This document shows positions 1 through 12,100 of a stretch of 64,000 nucleotides of DNA, one piece after another. Where the stretch lies: NCBI GenBank assembly GCA_026261815.1, contig JAMPIT010000848.1, positions 2,480,001 through 2,544,000 on the forward strand. Reading direction: 5' to 3'. The notes under the pieces are model-generated. The model was not told the DNA's origin. It ran no database searches and saw only the letters and a list, made by a program, of their open reading frames with translations. The stretch comes from Monarcha castaneiventris obscurior (lineage: Eukaryota; Chordata; Aves; Passeriformes; Monarchidae). Made by a program: the position numbers and the translations under genes. Positions within the stretch are counted from its first letter, which is position 1. Each line of letters opens with the position of its first letter.

Positions 1-484
1 TCAGGCTGGATCACCACCCCATCCCCCAAGCAATGAGCCAAATTTGGCCTGTGTTCAAAGCTCCTGTGGCATTTTGAGGAGGAAGCAGGGCTTTCTCTGT
101 AATGCTTTTTCTGTAGGGAAAAGCTGCTGCTAGCGACCTTATGCGCCTAAAGGAGAAGGCTGGAAACTCAAACAAGAGACAAGTGCCGTGTCTGCCTTTG
201 CAGTGGGAAGGCAGAACAAGTTCAGGCAGCTGGGATGGATCCTTCCTGCCTACCTGCTCTCACCTGGCACAGTGGGTCACCCAGCACAGTCTCCTCACAC
301 ATCACCCCACGTGAGCGAGGTGGTATCTGACATTTCAGTAGCTGCTGTCAGAGAACTGGAGCAGAGTTACAGGGACTGTTTTCTCAGGCTGTAACGTTAC
401 CCCACAGTAACCTAACCTGGAGGGAGCCATGACTTGAGAGCCGTGCTGAGTATGCTGGGCCTCACAGTTGTGTTTTCTCCACAG

Positions 485-660
485 CGTTTTGCAAGTGAAT
501 AGAGATGCAATGGAGGTAGAGTCCAGCACCTACACCGACTTCATTTCCTGTGACCGGGCTGGCCGGAGGAACGCTGTCCATGACATCCAGCGAGAGGCAA
601 CCACCATCAGCATGCGCAAGCTGACCGAGGACATGGGCGACCTCGCTGTTGAGGGAGCAG
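485..660 (+). CDS. PKIG: PKIG coding exon 1 with its short 5' UTR part
   Basis: An acceptor CCACAG ends at 484 and a donor GTGAGC begins at 661. The exon carries 25 nt of 5' UTR and then the ATG at 510; coding ends in phase 1. It encodes the whole pseudosubstrate and export-signal part of the inhibitor. The reading frame stays open upstream through the acceptor, but only the ATG at 510 fits the family N-terminus. Confidence 0.93.
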
Positions 661-1955
661 GTGAGCTGCCGCACGCACACACCAGTGAGCCCATTAGCTC
701 CTGGAAGGGCAGGCACGACGTGGCAGCACAAGTGACCGGTGCTGTCTCCAGGAGCATCACGCTGAGGCTCAGGAGGAACATCCCATTCCTCGTTGCTTCA
801 GTCAGTGCCTTCATGCTCATGGATGCTCAGGTAGTGGGAGACTCCCCAGATCGAGGGGTGCTTTCAGTGAGCAGGATGATCCCTGGTTCCTGGCACAGGA
901 GCACTGCATGCTCCAGCCCAGGTCCTTTGCTCACTGGTGCTCAAACAAGGTGTGCACTGACCAAGACCCTTCCCAGAGCGAGTTACACATCAGGTATACC
1001 CTAGGCTTTCTAAAAAGCAGGTATTGGGCAGGTTGTGGTTTGTCTTTTTCTTTTTTGGTTGGTTGTAAAAAAGCGAACCTTTGAATAGTTCTGCAGTGTT
1101 TCAAATAACAACTTTCACACCAGCAGCCATCTTCAAATGTTCCCTTTCAGCCCGAATGTGGCAGCAGTGTCACCCAGCTCAGTATCTGCTGGCCAGCTGG
1201 CTGTGGGGAGCTTGAATCCTCTGTCCAAACCTGCCTCTCTCATTTCACTAATAAGCAGCACAACACAGACTATCATTGCAGAGGGGAAACTCAGTTTTTC
1301 CCTTTGCTGTCTTAATCCTCTAGCCTACAACCTGTAACTATAAAAACACTTTAAAATACATTACCCCATCTGTACTTCTTTGAGCACCATACCAGTGTGA
1401 GTCCATCCACCTGTCCATGTAAGCAAAAATTGGAGTTGTTCTAACAGAGAGCAACTCAGGCAGCTGCCAGGCTGTCAGGCAGACAGTTCTGGAGCGCTTG
1501 AAAGTTGGGTGACAGAGCACATCCCTGCCCTGGGGCTCCCTCCCAGCATTGCCGGATGTGTTGAGAAGTGTTTGTGCTCCAGGAATGTGAAGGGAGAACC
1601 CAGTACTCTCAATGATAGAATCATAGAAAATGGCTTGGTTTGGAAGGGACCTTAAAGACCACCTGCCATGGGCAGGAACACCTTCCACTAGACCTCCCAG
1701 TCCAATCCAAGCTGGCCTTGAACAGTCCCAGGGATGGGGCCAAATATCTGGTCACAGGAGGGGGACAGTAGCTCTTCAGGTGACAGTCTGGATGAAGTCA
1801 GCTATAGCAATTACCAATGGCTTGTATCCTCAGCAGGGTGTAACTGTGCTTTCTTCCCAATCCTTCTTTCTGCAGAAAGCCAAAGAGATGCCAGTTCTTC
1901 TGACAACGACCCTGGAGCAAGACCAAAGGGGCAAGAAAGCAGCCCCTCCCCATGA
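510..1955 (+). CDS. PKIG: cAMP-dependent protein kinase inhibitor gamma (two coding exons: 510-660, 1876-1955)
   Basis: The joined exons (151 + 80 nt) give a 76-residue protein, the length of human PKIG. PKI proteins bind the free catalytic subunit of protein kinase A as a pseudosubstrate and carry it out of the nucleus. Seen here: hydrophobic anchor F11, pseudosubstrate R16-A-G-R-R-N-A22 with alanine at the phospho-acceptor place, and a leucine-rich export-like segment at about residues 38-47 (L38, M42, L45, V47). The start is ATG 510; the human protein begins with two Met where this one has one. The intron (661-1875) has a GTGAGC donor and a TGCAG acceptor. The C-terminal half is acidic and Ser-rich and less conserved, as usual in the family. 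Upstream non-coding exons lie outside the window. Family assignment is secure. Confidence 0.95.
1614..1741 (-). mobile_element. CR1 LINE 3'-end fragment
   Basis: The plus strand shows the reverse complement of the avian CR1 tail: an AGAATCATAGAA motif, then GGAAGGGACCTTAAAG, CCATGGGCAGGAACACC, GGCCTTGAACA and GGGATGGGG in the order known for CR1. It is truncated at its 5' end, as most CR1 copies are. It lies in the PKIG intron. Confidence 0.85.
1876..1955 (+). CDS. PKIG: PKIG coding exon 2 (C-terminus and stop)
   Basis: The acceptor TTTCTGCAG ends at 1875. The first two bases complete a Glu codon begun in the previous exon, and the frame then runs 25 further residues, rich in Ser, Asp and Pro, to TGA at 1953-1955. 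This matches the length and character of the mammalian PKIG tail. The 3' UTR follows directly. Confidence 0.9.
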
Positions 1956-2774
1956 GAGCAAAAAGGGGGTGGGTTGGGCAGGAGGAGGGCCTTGCTGTGA
2001 ACATTAAACAAGCATTTGTTGAATCTGTGGACAAAAGCCAACCTGGATCAGCAAGTTGTCTGTCAAATGCCTCTGCTGGAACCGTGCTTGTGTAGAGAGA
2101 CACAAGACACTTGCAAGGACTGGCACCTCCAAAAGACTTCTGCCCCATCCCTAAAGATTTAGAGCAACACTGCCATGGTTGTAGTGATATGAGCCATTCT
2201 CAAGATGCCTTAGCTGCAATTTTCTCTTAGGGGAAACCAGTAATAATAGACACACCAGATTTTCCTGTCCAAGGTACCTTCCTCCTCTGCAGATTTAGAC
2301 TATTATTTATTCTGTTTCCATAGATTAGAAATTTAGAAATGTATTGGTTTCTCTAAGCCTCACTCTCATCTGCATCTTAGACCTGGCCTCTGGATTGTCC
2401 ATATGGCCCCTCGTCAGGGTGGGCAGTGGGGAAAGGACCCGACCTGTCCTGCTGCCCTCATGTCAGCACCACTCACCTGTGCTGCTGCTGCTTAGCATCA
2501 GGAAAGGACCAAAGCACAGCTCTGTGGGGATGAGCCCCACCTGGAGACCCAGCAGCACCAGCCACAGGCATCTTTTTCTTCGGGTTTTAACACTTCAAGA
2601 TGTTGTTAAGGGGAGGGGAGAAACATTTTGCTGGTTTGACTGTTGACATTCAGGCTTAACTTTGCAAGCTGTTAGCTGAGATGATCTCTGGTAGGATCTC
2701 ACACCCTTCTCTCTTTTAAGGAGACATGTTTTGTGTTAAAGATGGTTTGATAAAACTACTACGTAAGCTGTTGG

Positions 2775-2780
2775 AATAAA
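2775..2780 (+). terminator. PKIG: PKIG polyadenylation signal AATAAA
   Basis: A canonical AATAAA lies 820 nt after the PKIG stop codon and is followed about 25-35 nt later by a GT/T-rich stretch (GGTGTTTTTTT), the usual downstream element. This gives a 3' UTR of about 0.8 kb. Another AATAAA at 5587-5592 on the same strand could serve as a distal site, with less support. Confidence 0.65.
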
Positions 2781-5700
2781 TGACACAGCCTTCAAGTACT
2801 GAAGGTGTTTTTTTCTGCCTGGATGTTTCTTCTTCCTTTGTTTTGCCTTTAGCTGCAGGGTGTTCTCATAGGGAGACATGGAGCTGTGCTAGAAGAGTCC
2901 CCTGAATTTGGGTCTGTGAAAGCCCATGGGTTTGCAGCACCAGGTGGAGGTAGATGTAGGCACAGATTATAATAGTCTGCCCCCACTTTCCCAGGCTGAC
3001 TGCCCAGACACCAGCAGAATTGGTGGCGGTGGGAAGAGGCGTTTTCCCTTTGCAGCACAGACCTACAGGAACACTGCTGGTGTTCCACTGATCCCAGTGG
3101 AGCAGCCTGACTGGGACTGACAGCCAGCACAGGGACAAGGCAGAGCTGACCTAGGAAACTCTCCACTGGTGACACGAGGGCAAGCATCACCCTGGCAGCC
3201 TAGGGAAGAACTGAATGTTACGAGTTTGAGATTTATCCACGAAAACAAGGCCATAAATCAGCAGAGAAGCGGCTGCCAGACAGAGGGAGAATTGTCTGTG
3301 AGAAGTGATGGCCATGGGGCAAGCACAGAGATGTTCACAGCTCCAGCCCCCACAGGAAATGAGGATTTGGCAGCCAGGCAGTGGCCATGGCTGCTGCTTT
3401 GGCAAAGGGCTCCCGGAGTGGCTGGGTGCCATTGCAGAGCCATGCCCAGACAGCAGCCAAGAGCCTGCTCCCACTTCCCGTGCCCCGGGGCAAACCAGCA
3501 GGTAGTTCCTGGACCCGACTGACAGCACAGTTGTGTCTTTAAGCCCCATTTCCAGCTCTCCTCACCACGGAACAGTAATTTTGGCTCATGCTGACACACA
3601 CACAGAGCTGAAAGGCAGTGCAGAAGGACTGATCACCACACAAGACCTCCAGCAGTCAAATGTGGGCTAATCTTAGTTCTCCCTGGTCAGAAAATATCTG
3701 TTTCAGAATTATATTTAGGCAGAGGAGTAGGGACCTGTTGGCCAGCTCTCTCAGGGGACGGGCGAGAGGCATCGGGTTCCCCCTGCAAGTGGCAGCCAGC
3801 TCAGCCACTGTCACTGACTGTGCTGCAAGACCAAGGGCACTGCCCTAATCCAGCCCCATCCTGATCTGCAGAGCTGCTGAGCACAGAGATGCTCCAAGCC
3901 CTTCATTTCAGCTGAACATGGGCATGCCAGACCCGTCCAAGTCTAACCAAGCACTAAATGACCCAAAAACCTTTGGGCCAACGCTCCTGTCTGCACTGAC
4001 TGTGCAGCCCAGCAGCCCAGACTGCCCCTCTTCTGCCTCAGAGCATCAACCAACTGTGCAAAACCCAGGAGACAGGGAAAAAGAAGTGCCTACTTTTGAT
4101 ACACACCTGGAAAAGTGAGAGTACACAGTGATGGCACTGCTGCTTCCAGCTGTGGTACACACGCCTTTGAGTACTGAAGGGAAAAGGACAGGGGAGGTTG
4201 GAACAACCTGTGGCCATAAATCCAGCCTGGCTCCCTGGCAAGGGAGCAGGCTTCCCTCTGGCTGCCTAAGTGCTCCAACCTGGCACCAGGAAAAGGCAGG
4301 AATGAAGCTACCAAAGCCCCCATCACACCTATCAGTGAACCCCTGTGGTCTAGCAGGGGTTGAGGACCACAGGCCATAGTCCCTAACAGTCACCCCTGAA
4401 CAGAAAGGCACAAGGATTTCTCTTTTAATAGAAATTTGTTATTAAACAGGATTAACAATCAACTGTCCAGAAGCCAAACAAGCAACTCTTCTTCAGAAAA
4501 AAATATTGGAGAAAAATGACCCAAAAAGGGCCTGTTTCTTACCGCAATCATGTCCCTAGAAGTGATACTTTATCTTTTGCTTTATAAAAGTAAGAAAATC
4601 ACTCTCTCATCTTCATTTCTCTATCTATGTGTATATATGCACCATGTACTTCAGAGATGAGTATTTTACTCTGAAGACCAATATGGAAGCCCAGAAAGAA
4701 TGGAAATACTCCCAGCACACCATCACTGCTGGGTGAGACTGGACCAGTCCAGGGTCTGTCCATGGCAATGGTGACCACGGCCCCTTGTCAAAGGCAACTT
4801 TTTGGTACAGTATCTTTGGAGTAAGCATCTTTGCAGACCCCTGGGATGCTAAAGCACACCACACACTCAGGTAAGAAAATGATGGTCTCTTCTCTGGATG
4901 CACAGCTCTATTGCTTATTGAGTAAAAACACTGTAATGCACCAAAATCACTAAGGAATTTTTGGTGAGTTTCTTTGTATAAATTCTCCACCAAACCGAAG
5001 ATCTGACTTCTAGCCAGTGCTGTAATTGAGTGAGAGAAGCAATCAGATGGGACATGAGTCCATGTGTGACGCTGGCTCCAAGTTAATTTGCTGATTCAGC
5101 CTTGAGAGTGCCTAATGATTGTGTCAAATCAGAAAGAGGGCAGAATTGTTAAACCAGGCAATCAATCACGTTTTTTCCGAGTCCTAAACAAAGGTAAGAG
5201 GAAGATCAAACTGCAGTTCACAGGAGCTCTCCAAGATGAGTACAAAACTGGGAAAAATCCCAGAAGGCAGATTTTGGCCCAAAGTGGTAAGATTATGTTC
5301 CAACTTCCTATGTGTGTGCGAGCATGGTCATGGCCAGCTGTGAGCACAGCTGGGCCCTGAGCCCAAGGTGTGCACTTCTGCAGCAGTGACATTGGGAGGC
5401 CTGAGATATGGAGGTTCTTGTCACAGAAAGGATGCCAAAAAAATTGTATTTTGTTTTAAATGCCGTTCGGACCTGCCTACAGGCAGGGGCACCAGCCTGC
5501 AGCTTGTTCTTGCTCCAGTCTTGTTAGTACAAGACTAACCCTGGGTAAATATGGCTGTGACCAAACCCTCCTACCCACAGGACAAGAATAAAGCCTCTGT
5601 GTCTGAAAGGGCTGCTCACTCCCTGCACACCTCTTCCCTGGAAAAGTGAAGATTAACCCAGGCCACAGAGCTGACAGTAGTTATTTCAGCACCGCAGGCA

Positions 5701-6074
5701 AGGGCCAGGCAGGTCAGTGGGACAGGACAGGTAAGACAGGGAAAGAGGGAGAAAAAAAATGCAGGAGAGGTTCTTCTGTTTGCATTTGCAGTACAGAAAC
5801 ACCAGCAGATTGAGAAGGGAGTCAGGCCAGCAGGCAGATCCAGTCTGCTTGCACAACAGCACGATAGGAAGCTGGATATCCATTCAGGAGAGAGTTTGTG
5901 GGGTACAGGTAGATGTATGTGATAGTGTGATTCTGATGAGCGCTGTAAGGGTTAACACAGGGCTGCCAGGAACAGAGACCACTCTGGACACCTCCTCCCA
6001 GTGCTCCCACTGGCAGAGGAGAGTCAGGCACCGGTGAAGAAGGGCCCTGCTCCACGCTGGCTCCCAGGGATGGG
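2781..6074. other. Convergent intergenic gap between PKIG and ADA
   Basis: About 3.3 kb between the two gene 3' ends. It must contain the ADA 3' UTR on the minus strand, but I found no canonical minus-strand AATAAA between 4.4 and 6.07 kb. The nearest variant is an ATTAAA (read on the minus strand) at 4424-4429. No open frame here looks like a protein. Confidence 0.6.
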
Positions 6075-6176
6075 TCACGATGCGCTGGGGGCCATCCCAT
6101 AGGCTTCGTACAGCTTGTTGAGCAGCTCCTGCTTTTCCTTCTCAGGTAAGAAGCTGGACTGGGCTGCGTTGATGTT
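6075..6176 (-). CDS. ADA: ADA coding exon 11 and stop
   Basis: It encodes [18 protein letters not shown] through [11 protein letters not shown] and then TGA at 6077-6075. The human gene adds a few more residues from a short twelfth exon; here the frame closes in exon 11. Acceptor CCTCAG. Confidence 0.94.
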   Translation of the reverse strand, partial: NINAAQSSFLPEKEKQELLNKLYEAYGMAPSAS

Positions 6177-9100
6177 CTGAGGAGGCAGAGGGGGAACACA
6201 GAGACATTAAGACACATCAGACATGAACACACTGTGCACATCCCAGCACCTGGCTCTGAGCAGTAACAGGCGAGGGAGAGGGTAAAGTTGCCACTCTCAG
6301 GTTCATTCCCATGGCCTTGTTTGATGACAACTGCTCTGGCCCATCACTAGCAGCAGTCCCAGGAGAAATGAGACCAGCACAAAGCAAAGGCCTTTAAGTA
6401 CTCTGGAATATTTGGGATATGCACTTTGAACCTGGTCCTACTTTCCTGCCTACAAGGCCAGAGCAGAATTTTCTGGTTTCCATTAGAAACTTTTCAGCTT
6501 ACAAAGAAAAACCAGCAGGTTGTTCTGGGCTGCACCAGGACACCAGCAGAGCACCCAGCCAAAGCTGACTTACAACTCTCTTGAACTCCTCTTCAGTGAA
6601 TCCCATGTGCTCCTTCACAATGCCATAATCCTTGTCAATGGTGGAGTTAAAGATGAGGGGGTCATCCGTGTTTAGAGAATAGTTGGCGCGATCCTTCTTA
6701 AATCTGTAAGGAAATCGGGCTGAACTGGTGGGCAAAGCGCTGGGTGTGATACTGTGCAGGTTTCAGGGTGAAATGCAGCAAAAGCAAAGACCTCGGGGCT
6801 GTCCCTGCAGCTGGCACTGCTGGAGACAAGCACAGGGCTCAGCTTGCCCCCCCATAGCTGTGCACTGACCTGCAAGTAGTGGGTGGTGCAGCTCAGAGCA
6901 GGGCAGGAGGGACAGGACAGCCTCCCCAAGGGACCCCACACCCCTCCAGCTGCACCAGGCGCCCCTGTGCCAAAGGACACGGATGATGTCCTGCATCATC
7001 AGCTGTACCTTAGCTTTGTAAAGCAATAAAGCAGCTGTAATCAACCCAAATCTGGTTATTTGAAATTCCACATAATTGAGAAGTCTTACTGTATTACGGG
7101 GTGTTTGCTGAAGTCCGGAGAACATGCTCCAGTGAGATAACTGGACCAAGGGCAGACCTGTTTGGGGGAGTTAAGCATGAAAACCAGAATCAACCACACA
7201 GATGTGAACCCCAGCTGTGGACACAGATAACTCAGCACACTGCTAAAACCAGATTAGAGCTTTGCTCACAGCTGCCCCTCAGCGCTACTCTGACGGACCA
7301 GGGCATGTCCCAGGACACAGATGCAAGGAGCCCACAGCCCACATGACAGAGGCAAGGGCCAGTGGGATGTTTCCCATGGCCAGTCAGTCACCAGCCCTGT
7401 GGCAATCACAGTTACAAAACCACCACTAAATACATACTCCTTCTGTTGGTTGGACGTGTCCATTCTGGGGAAAAGTGAAGTAAATCCACACATGCACTGT
7501 AACTCCCAGGCATTTCCACCCTCTAGCCAGACTTGCTCTGGTACAGCAGCCTGATTTGTGGAAGGACAAGCCTTCAGGCTTGAGATGTATAAATGAGTGA
7601 ATAAGCCCTCCAAAATTTATCCTTGGCCACGCAAGGATCCATTCTTTCTGCTACGTGCCTCCCACAAGCTGCTGTGCACACCAGTGCTCCCTGCAGCACA
7701 TCCCAGCAATCAGCCAGGTTTGTCCCCAGCATTTTTCCTGTGGAGCTTTGGGCATCTGGGCTCAACACAACATCACTGTACATGTGGTCAGCAGTTGGGT
7801 GTCAGCTCCTGTCCCTGGCTGTAGCACAGCCCAGGTGAGGGCTGCTTTTCCACTCAGACAGCAGCTACCTGGTTGCCACGCTCCCACCACACATCCTTAC
7901 CTCAAAATGCATCTTTATTTTCAGCAACTCCTTGTAGAGCTCAGGGTCCTCCAGGACATGGTATCCGTGGCCAACGCGCTCAGCCTTCAGGACATAAACT
8001 GCCTAGACAGCAGAGAAAACCACTCAGAGCCTCCCAGCACAGCTCAGCCTCTGCCTGCCCCGAGGCCCCCATCCCACTGCAGGTACAGCCTGCACCACTG
8101 AGCTGGCTCCTGGGATGTCCTTTTGCAGCTATCAGGTCAGATCTGTCCACATCCCCTGTGTTCATTTTGCTATGGAAATGGAGAGGATGTGGATGCCTCT
8201 GTCCCTGGTGCAGGGCACGTCACACCCCTGTCCCTCTCTGCCCTGAGTCAGGAACTCCTTGTACCTCCTTGACCATGGCAGCCGGGCCGGCCTCCCCAGC
8301 ATGGACAGTGCGATGAATCCCACATCTCTCAGCTTCCTGCAAAACAAGGGAGAGAGAACATGTTCCTGCCCCATCACCTGCAGCAAGGTCAGCGAGCTCT
8401 GGGGCTGGCACTGCTCTCGGGGGCACAGCAAGGCTCCTGTGCCAAGAGCCCACAGATCACGAGCCTTGCACTCCAAGGGCTGCAAGAGCTCAGTAATGTC
8501 ACATAGAGAGACACGTAAAAATCCTGGTTATCTTCCGCTGGCGCCCAGCCAGGCTCTTTACAGGCTTTTAATACTGCATGAGTTCACCGCTCCCTCCTCT
8601 CCAGACAGCAGCAAGCTCTGAGCTCCTCCTCCTCCACCCACTTGCCTTTCTGCATGAACCTTTCAGCAGTTCCACTCTTTGGAACTTCTATGTTTTTGGC
8701 CAGCTGCAGCCACATGGGAGAGTGTAGAAGCACCCCAGGGCAGAGATGAAGAAATGCTCTGACACTAAGCACCTCCCTCCTGTAAGGGGCTGGGGGTGGA
8801 GGCAGGCCAGCAGTAAGGACCCTTCAAGTGCAGCTTTGGGTGCAGCTCCATGACCATCCTTAAAATTCCTTTGCCAGAGGCCACAGGCCACCTGGGCTTT
8901 GGGAAGCCATGGAGCCTGGAGGAAAGCCTGGAGGGAAGCCTTGATGGAGAAGAACCACCCAGCTGGCAGCAGCAGGCTGGCTGCAAGCCCCATCTTGCAG
9001 CAGAGGCTCCTCACAGACAGTCCTTCAGGCCTTTGCACTCAGGAGTTTCTTTCAATTACTTAATATGGATGAGAGGAGGGTTTGCTTCAGCATCTCAGAG

Positions 9101-12100
9101 CCTGAGCGAGCCCCTGGCACAGAGATGAGATGAATCCTTCAGACAGAGGAGGCAGCACCTGGGCACTGCTGGCCCACCAGGGCAGGATGAGACTGCCTTC
9201 CCATCAGTTAACAAACCCCTGTGCCCGTGTCCTGGTTTATAATCACCCTGTTCAGCCAGCACAGCACTGCAGGCCGGCCTTGTATTAGCTCCCACTGATG
9301 GGGTAAAGACCCCAAGGAAGCCCCAGGTGGTTTCAGACCTGAGCACTGCTTGCAAACCACCACCCTCTTTGCCAGTGATGGTGCACGACCTCCTGCCCCA
9401 CTGATGGAGGGGACTAACAACCCCAAATTTCCACCAGCAAAGAGGAACGAGGCCTTCCCTTCCCTTCCCTTCCCTTCCCTTCCCTTCCCTTCCCTTCCCT
9501 TCCCTTCCCTTCCCTTCCCTTCCCTTCCCTTCCCTTCCCTTCCCTTCCCTTCCCTTCCCTTCCCTTCCCTTCCCTTCCCACCACTGCAAAGGCTGAGGTT
9601 TAGTGAGAGCCTGGGATCAGGCTCCTGAAGCCATTCCAGCGTTTGCATTTGAGATGATCAGATAAAAGTCCTGCAAATGTGCAGCTTCTTCTCTGCTCCT
9701 CGGGTGATTTCTGCCAGACTGGAAAGGCCAGTCTCCTCCACCCTTGGCCGTGGTTTCACCAAGCCCCAGGAGCCAGCAGCAGTGGGGTGGGGACTGATTT
9801 GGGCTTCATGTCACTCATGTCACACTCAGTGCTACAGGATAGCATGCCAAACCCCAGCTCTAAGGACATGTTTTAGCAATGATGCCTGCCATTAATCATT
9901 TAGGAAATATAAACAAATACTTCTGCTATTTAACGGAATGTTTTTAATAGCTGCAACGAATTTTTAAGCTGTCCCAGCTGTTTGCAGTTTGAAAAGCGTC
10001 CCTTCACACACGTCCCCTCAATATATATTTTTCTTGTAATTTCTTTTAAAAAACCTATTCCACAAACCTCATAAGCCTTCTTATGCTCAGAGTAATTCTC
10101 CACCTTCAGGGACTCATCTCCAGCCAGGTCGACAGCCACCACAGAGTCATTTTGATACTTCTTGCAGAGCTCCACCACCTCTGGAGACCAGCCTGGAAGA
10201 GGCAGCACCAGGATTCAGGAGGAAGCATTCATGAGGGTCACACCTTCAGCATTCCTCTAAACAAATCCTGGTCCTGTAACTAGCAGGCTAGAGATATTTT
10301 CTTTAGTCTTTCCTAAAACCTCATACTCAAAAGGAAAGCTAGCAAACTCCTAGAAAGGTCTGTCATCTCTGTCATCTTCAGGTGAATAAAAGCTGTCAGC
10401 TGATCAGTCTGTTGTCAGGGAAAGGGAAATCAAGTGCATTCACCAGCTATAAAACTGCTCTCATCATGTTCTTCTGCTCACTTCAAGCAGGGGAAAAAAT
10501 TAATTAAAAAACTTCCAAGCAGCGGTGACTGCTGCAGTTGGCTTGAGGTAAGATGAACTGCACTGCCCTGGGGCTGTAACACGGTGTGTTGGAGAAATCC
10601 CTCAGCTCCTGAGCTTTCACCCCTTCCCAGGCTGGGCAGGGTGAGGGTAAAGGCAAGAACTGTCCCGTGGGATGTGTTGTGTCACAGAGGAGATTGGGCT
10701 GGGAGGGATCTCTGGGGGGCCCTGTACTGCAGCCATCCCTGCTCTGCTCTAGGGCATCCCTGACTCCCCCGAGGATTCTTCTCTTGATGGGAAGGAGCTG
10801 AAGTTTTAGCAATTTGCAATCAGCGAGAAAGAGAGTAACAAGTGGCCAACAACTGCTTCAGAGCTCTCCCTGATCAGGATAGATAACCTCTGAGAAAGGA
10901 ACTGCATCTACCAGCTCCCACAGCACTTAACCTTAGCAGAAAGGCCAAGAAACAGAGATAAACAGTAGGGTTAATAATTAACAGGCACCTGCTGTGTACA
11001 GACAATCCCCAAATCATATGAACACACCAGGATGATGTGTGCAACTTCATCATCTTTTTTTTCCCCACCAACTTTTTCCCATTTTCCAACTTGCTGGGTT
11101 AGAGACATTCTTTTATTAACAAGTTTAATATGAGTTCGTTCTGGCTGGCATCTCTGCTTTTCTCTCAACAGTTCATTAATCACAGGGTGGCTTCTCGCTG
11201 TGCAGCACATCCTGAATATAATGCTAAAGACTCTTTATCAAGCACATCACTCAGTATCAGGTGGTGCCCTGGGGCACAGGTATGAGAATGCCACCTCTGC
11301 TGTGAAATGCAGGATGTACACACCCTTGGATGCTCCTGCCACCTCCTGCCTTTACCACTTGTGCACTGGCAGGGACTGTAACTGCAGATCAGTGTGACTG
11401 TGCCTTACAGCTCTCCAGTTTCTACAAAGAAAAACATTTTCTTCCTAGAAACTAGAAATGTAAGGGGCAAGTTTTAAAAGTATTGTTTGGTGTTGACTGT
11501 GTAGGCAGGAAAAAAACCGCTCTCAAATTCGTATTTCTTGACACAAATTAATCATGTACTCACTAGGAAAAATCTTTCCACCATCCACCCTACTAAGCCT
11601 ACATAAAACTGGTGTGAGATATGAAGATACTCAGAATAAAATCTTCATATAGAAAAGCTATTGTCACACAGCCTCTCTCTGGCTACATCCTTCCCTAGAG
11701 GAAGATGCTTGCAGAACTCAGCAGCCCATGGAAATGCTGGAAATTGGGTTTTCTTCCTATTCTGTGTCACAGCACCTGTTACCAACAAAGTTTTTCGTCA
11801 GAGCTGCTGATTTTATAAAAAATGTATTATATACATGCCTTAAGTATATTTGACTCTTATTTTCAGCTTAAGCCAGCAGAGACTGGCTGCTGCCAGTGGA
11901 TTCCCTGGCTGCCCCATGACCCGGGCTAAGGAAGGAGCATCCTGCTGTAGGACCATCAGCAGGAAAGTGTGAGATGTCACATCTGATCCTCCTTCCATGA
12001 TCATTCACTCTCAGACCTCCAGGCAGTCATGGCAAATGCAACTGCTCACTGTGCTTTTATTGGCCCAAGGTGAGCTCTGGCCTTTGGGCGGGGAGCAGGG

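Noticed and set aside
5587..5592. Plus-strand AATAAA between PKIG and ADA
   Set aside because: It is too far from PKIG (3.6 kb after the stop), and a better site exists at 2775. It was kept only as a possible distal signal.
9095..9648. Frames with GREGK or PSLPF repeats
   Set aside because: They are translations of the (TTCCC)n microsatellite inside ADA intron 6.
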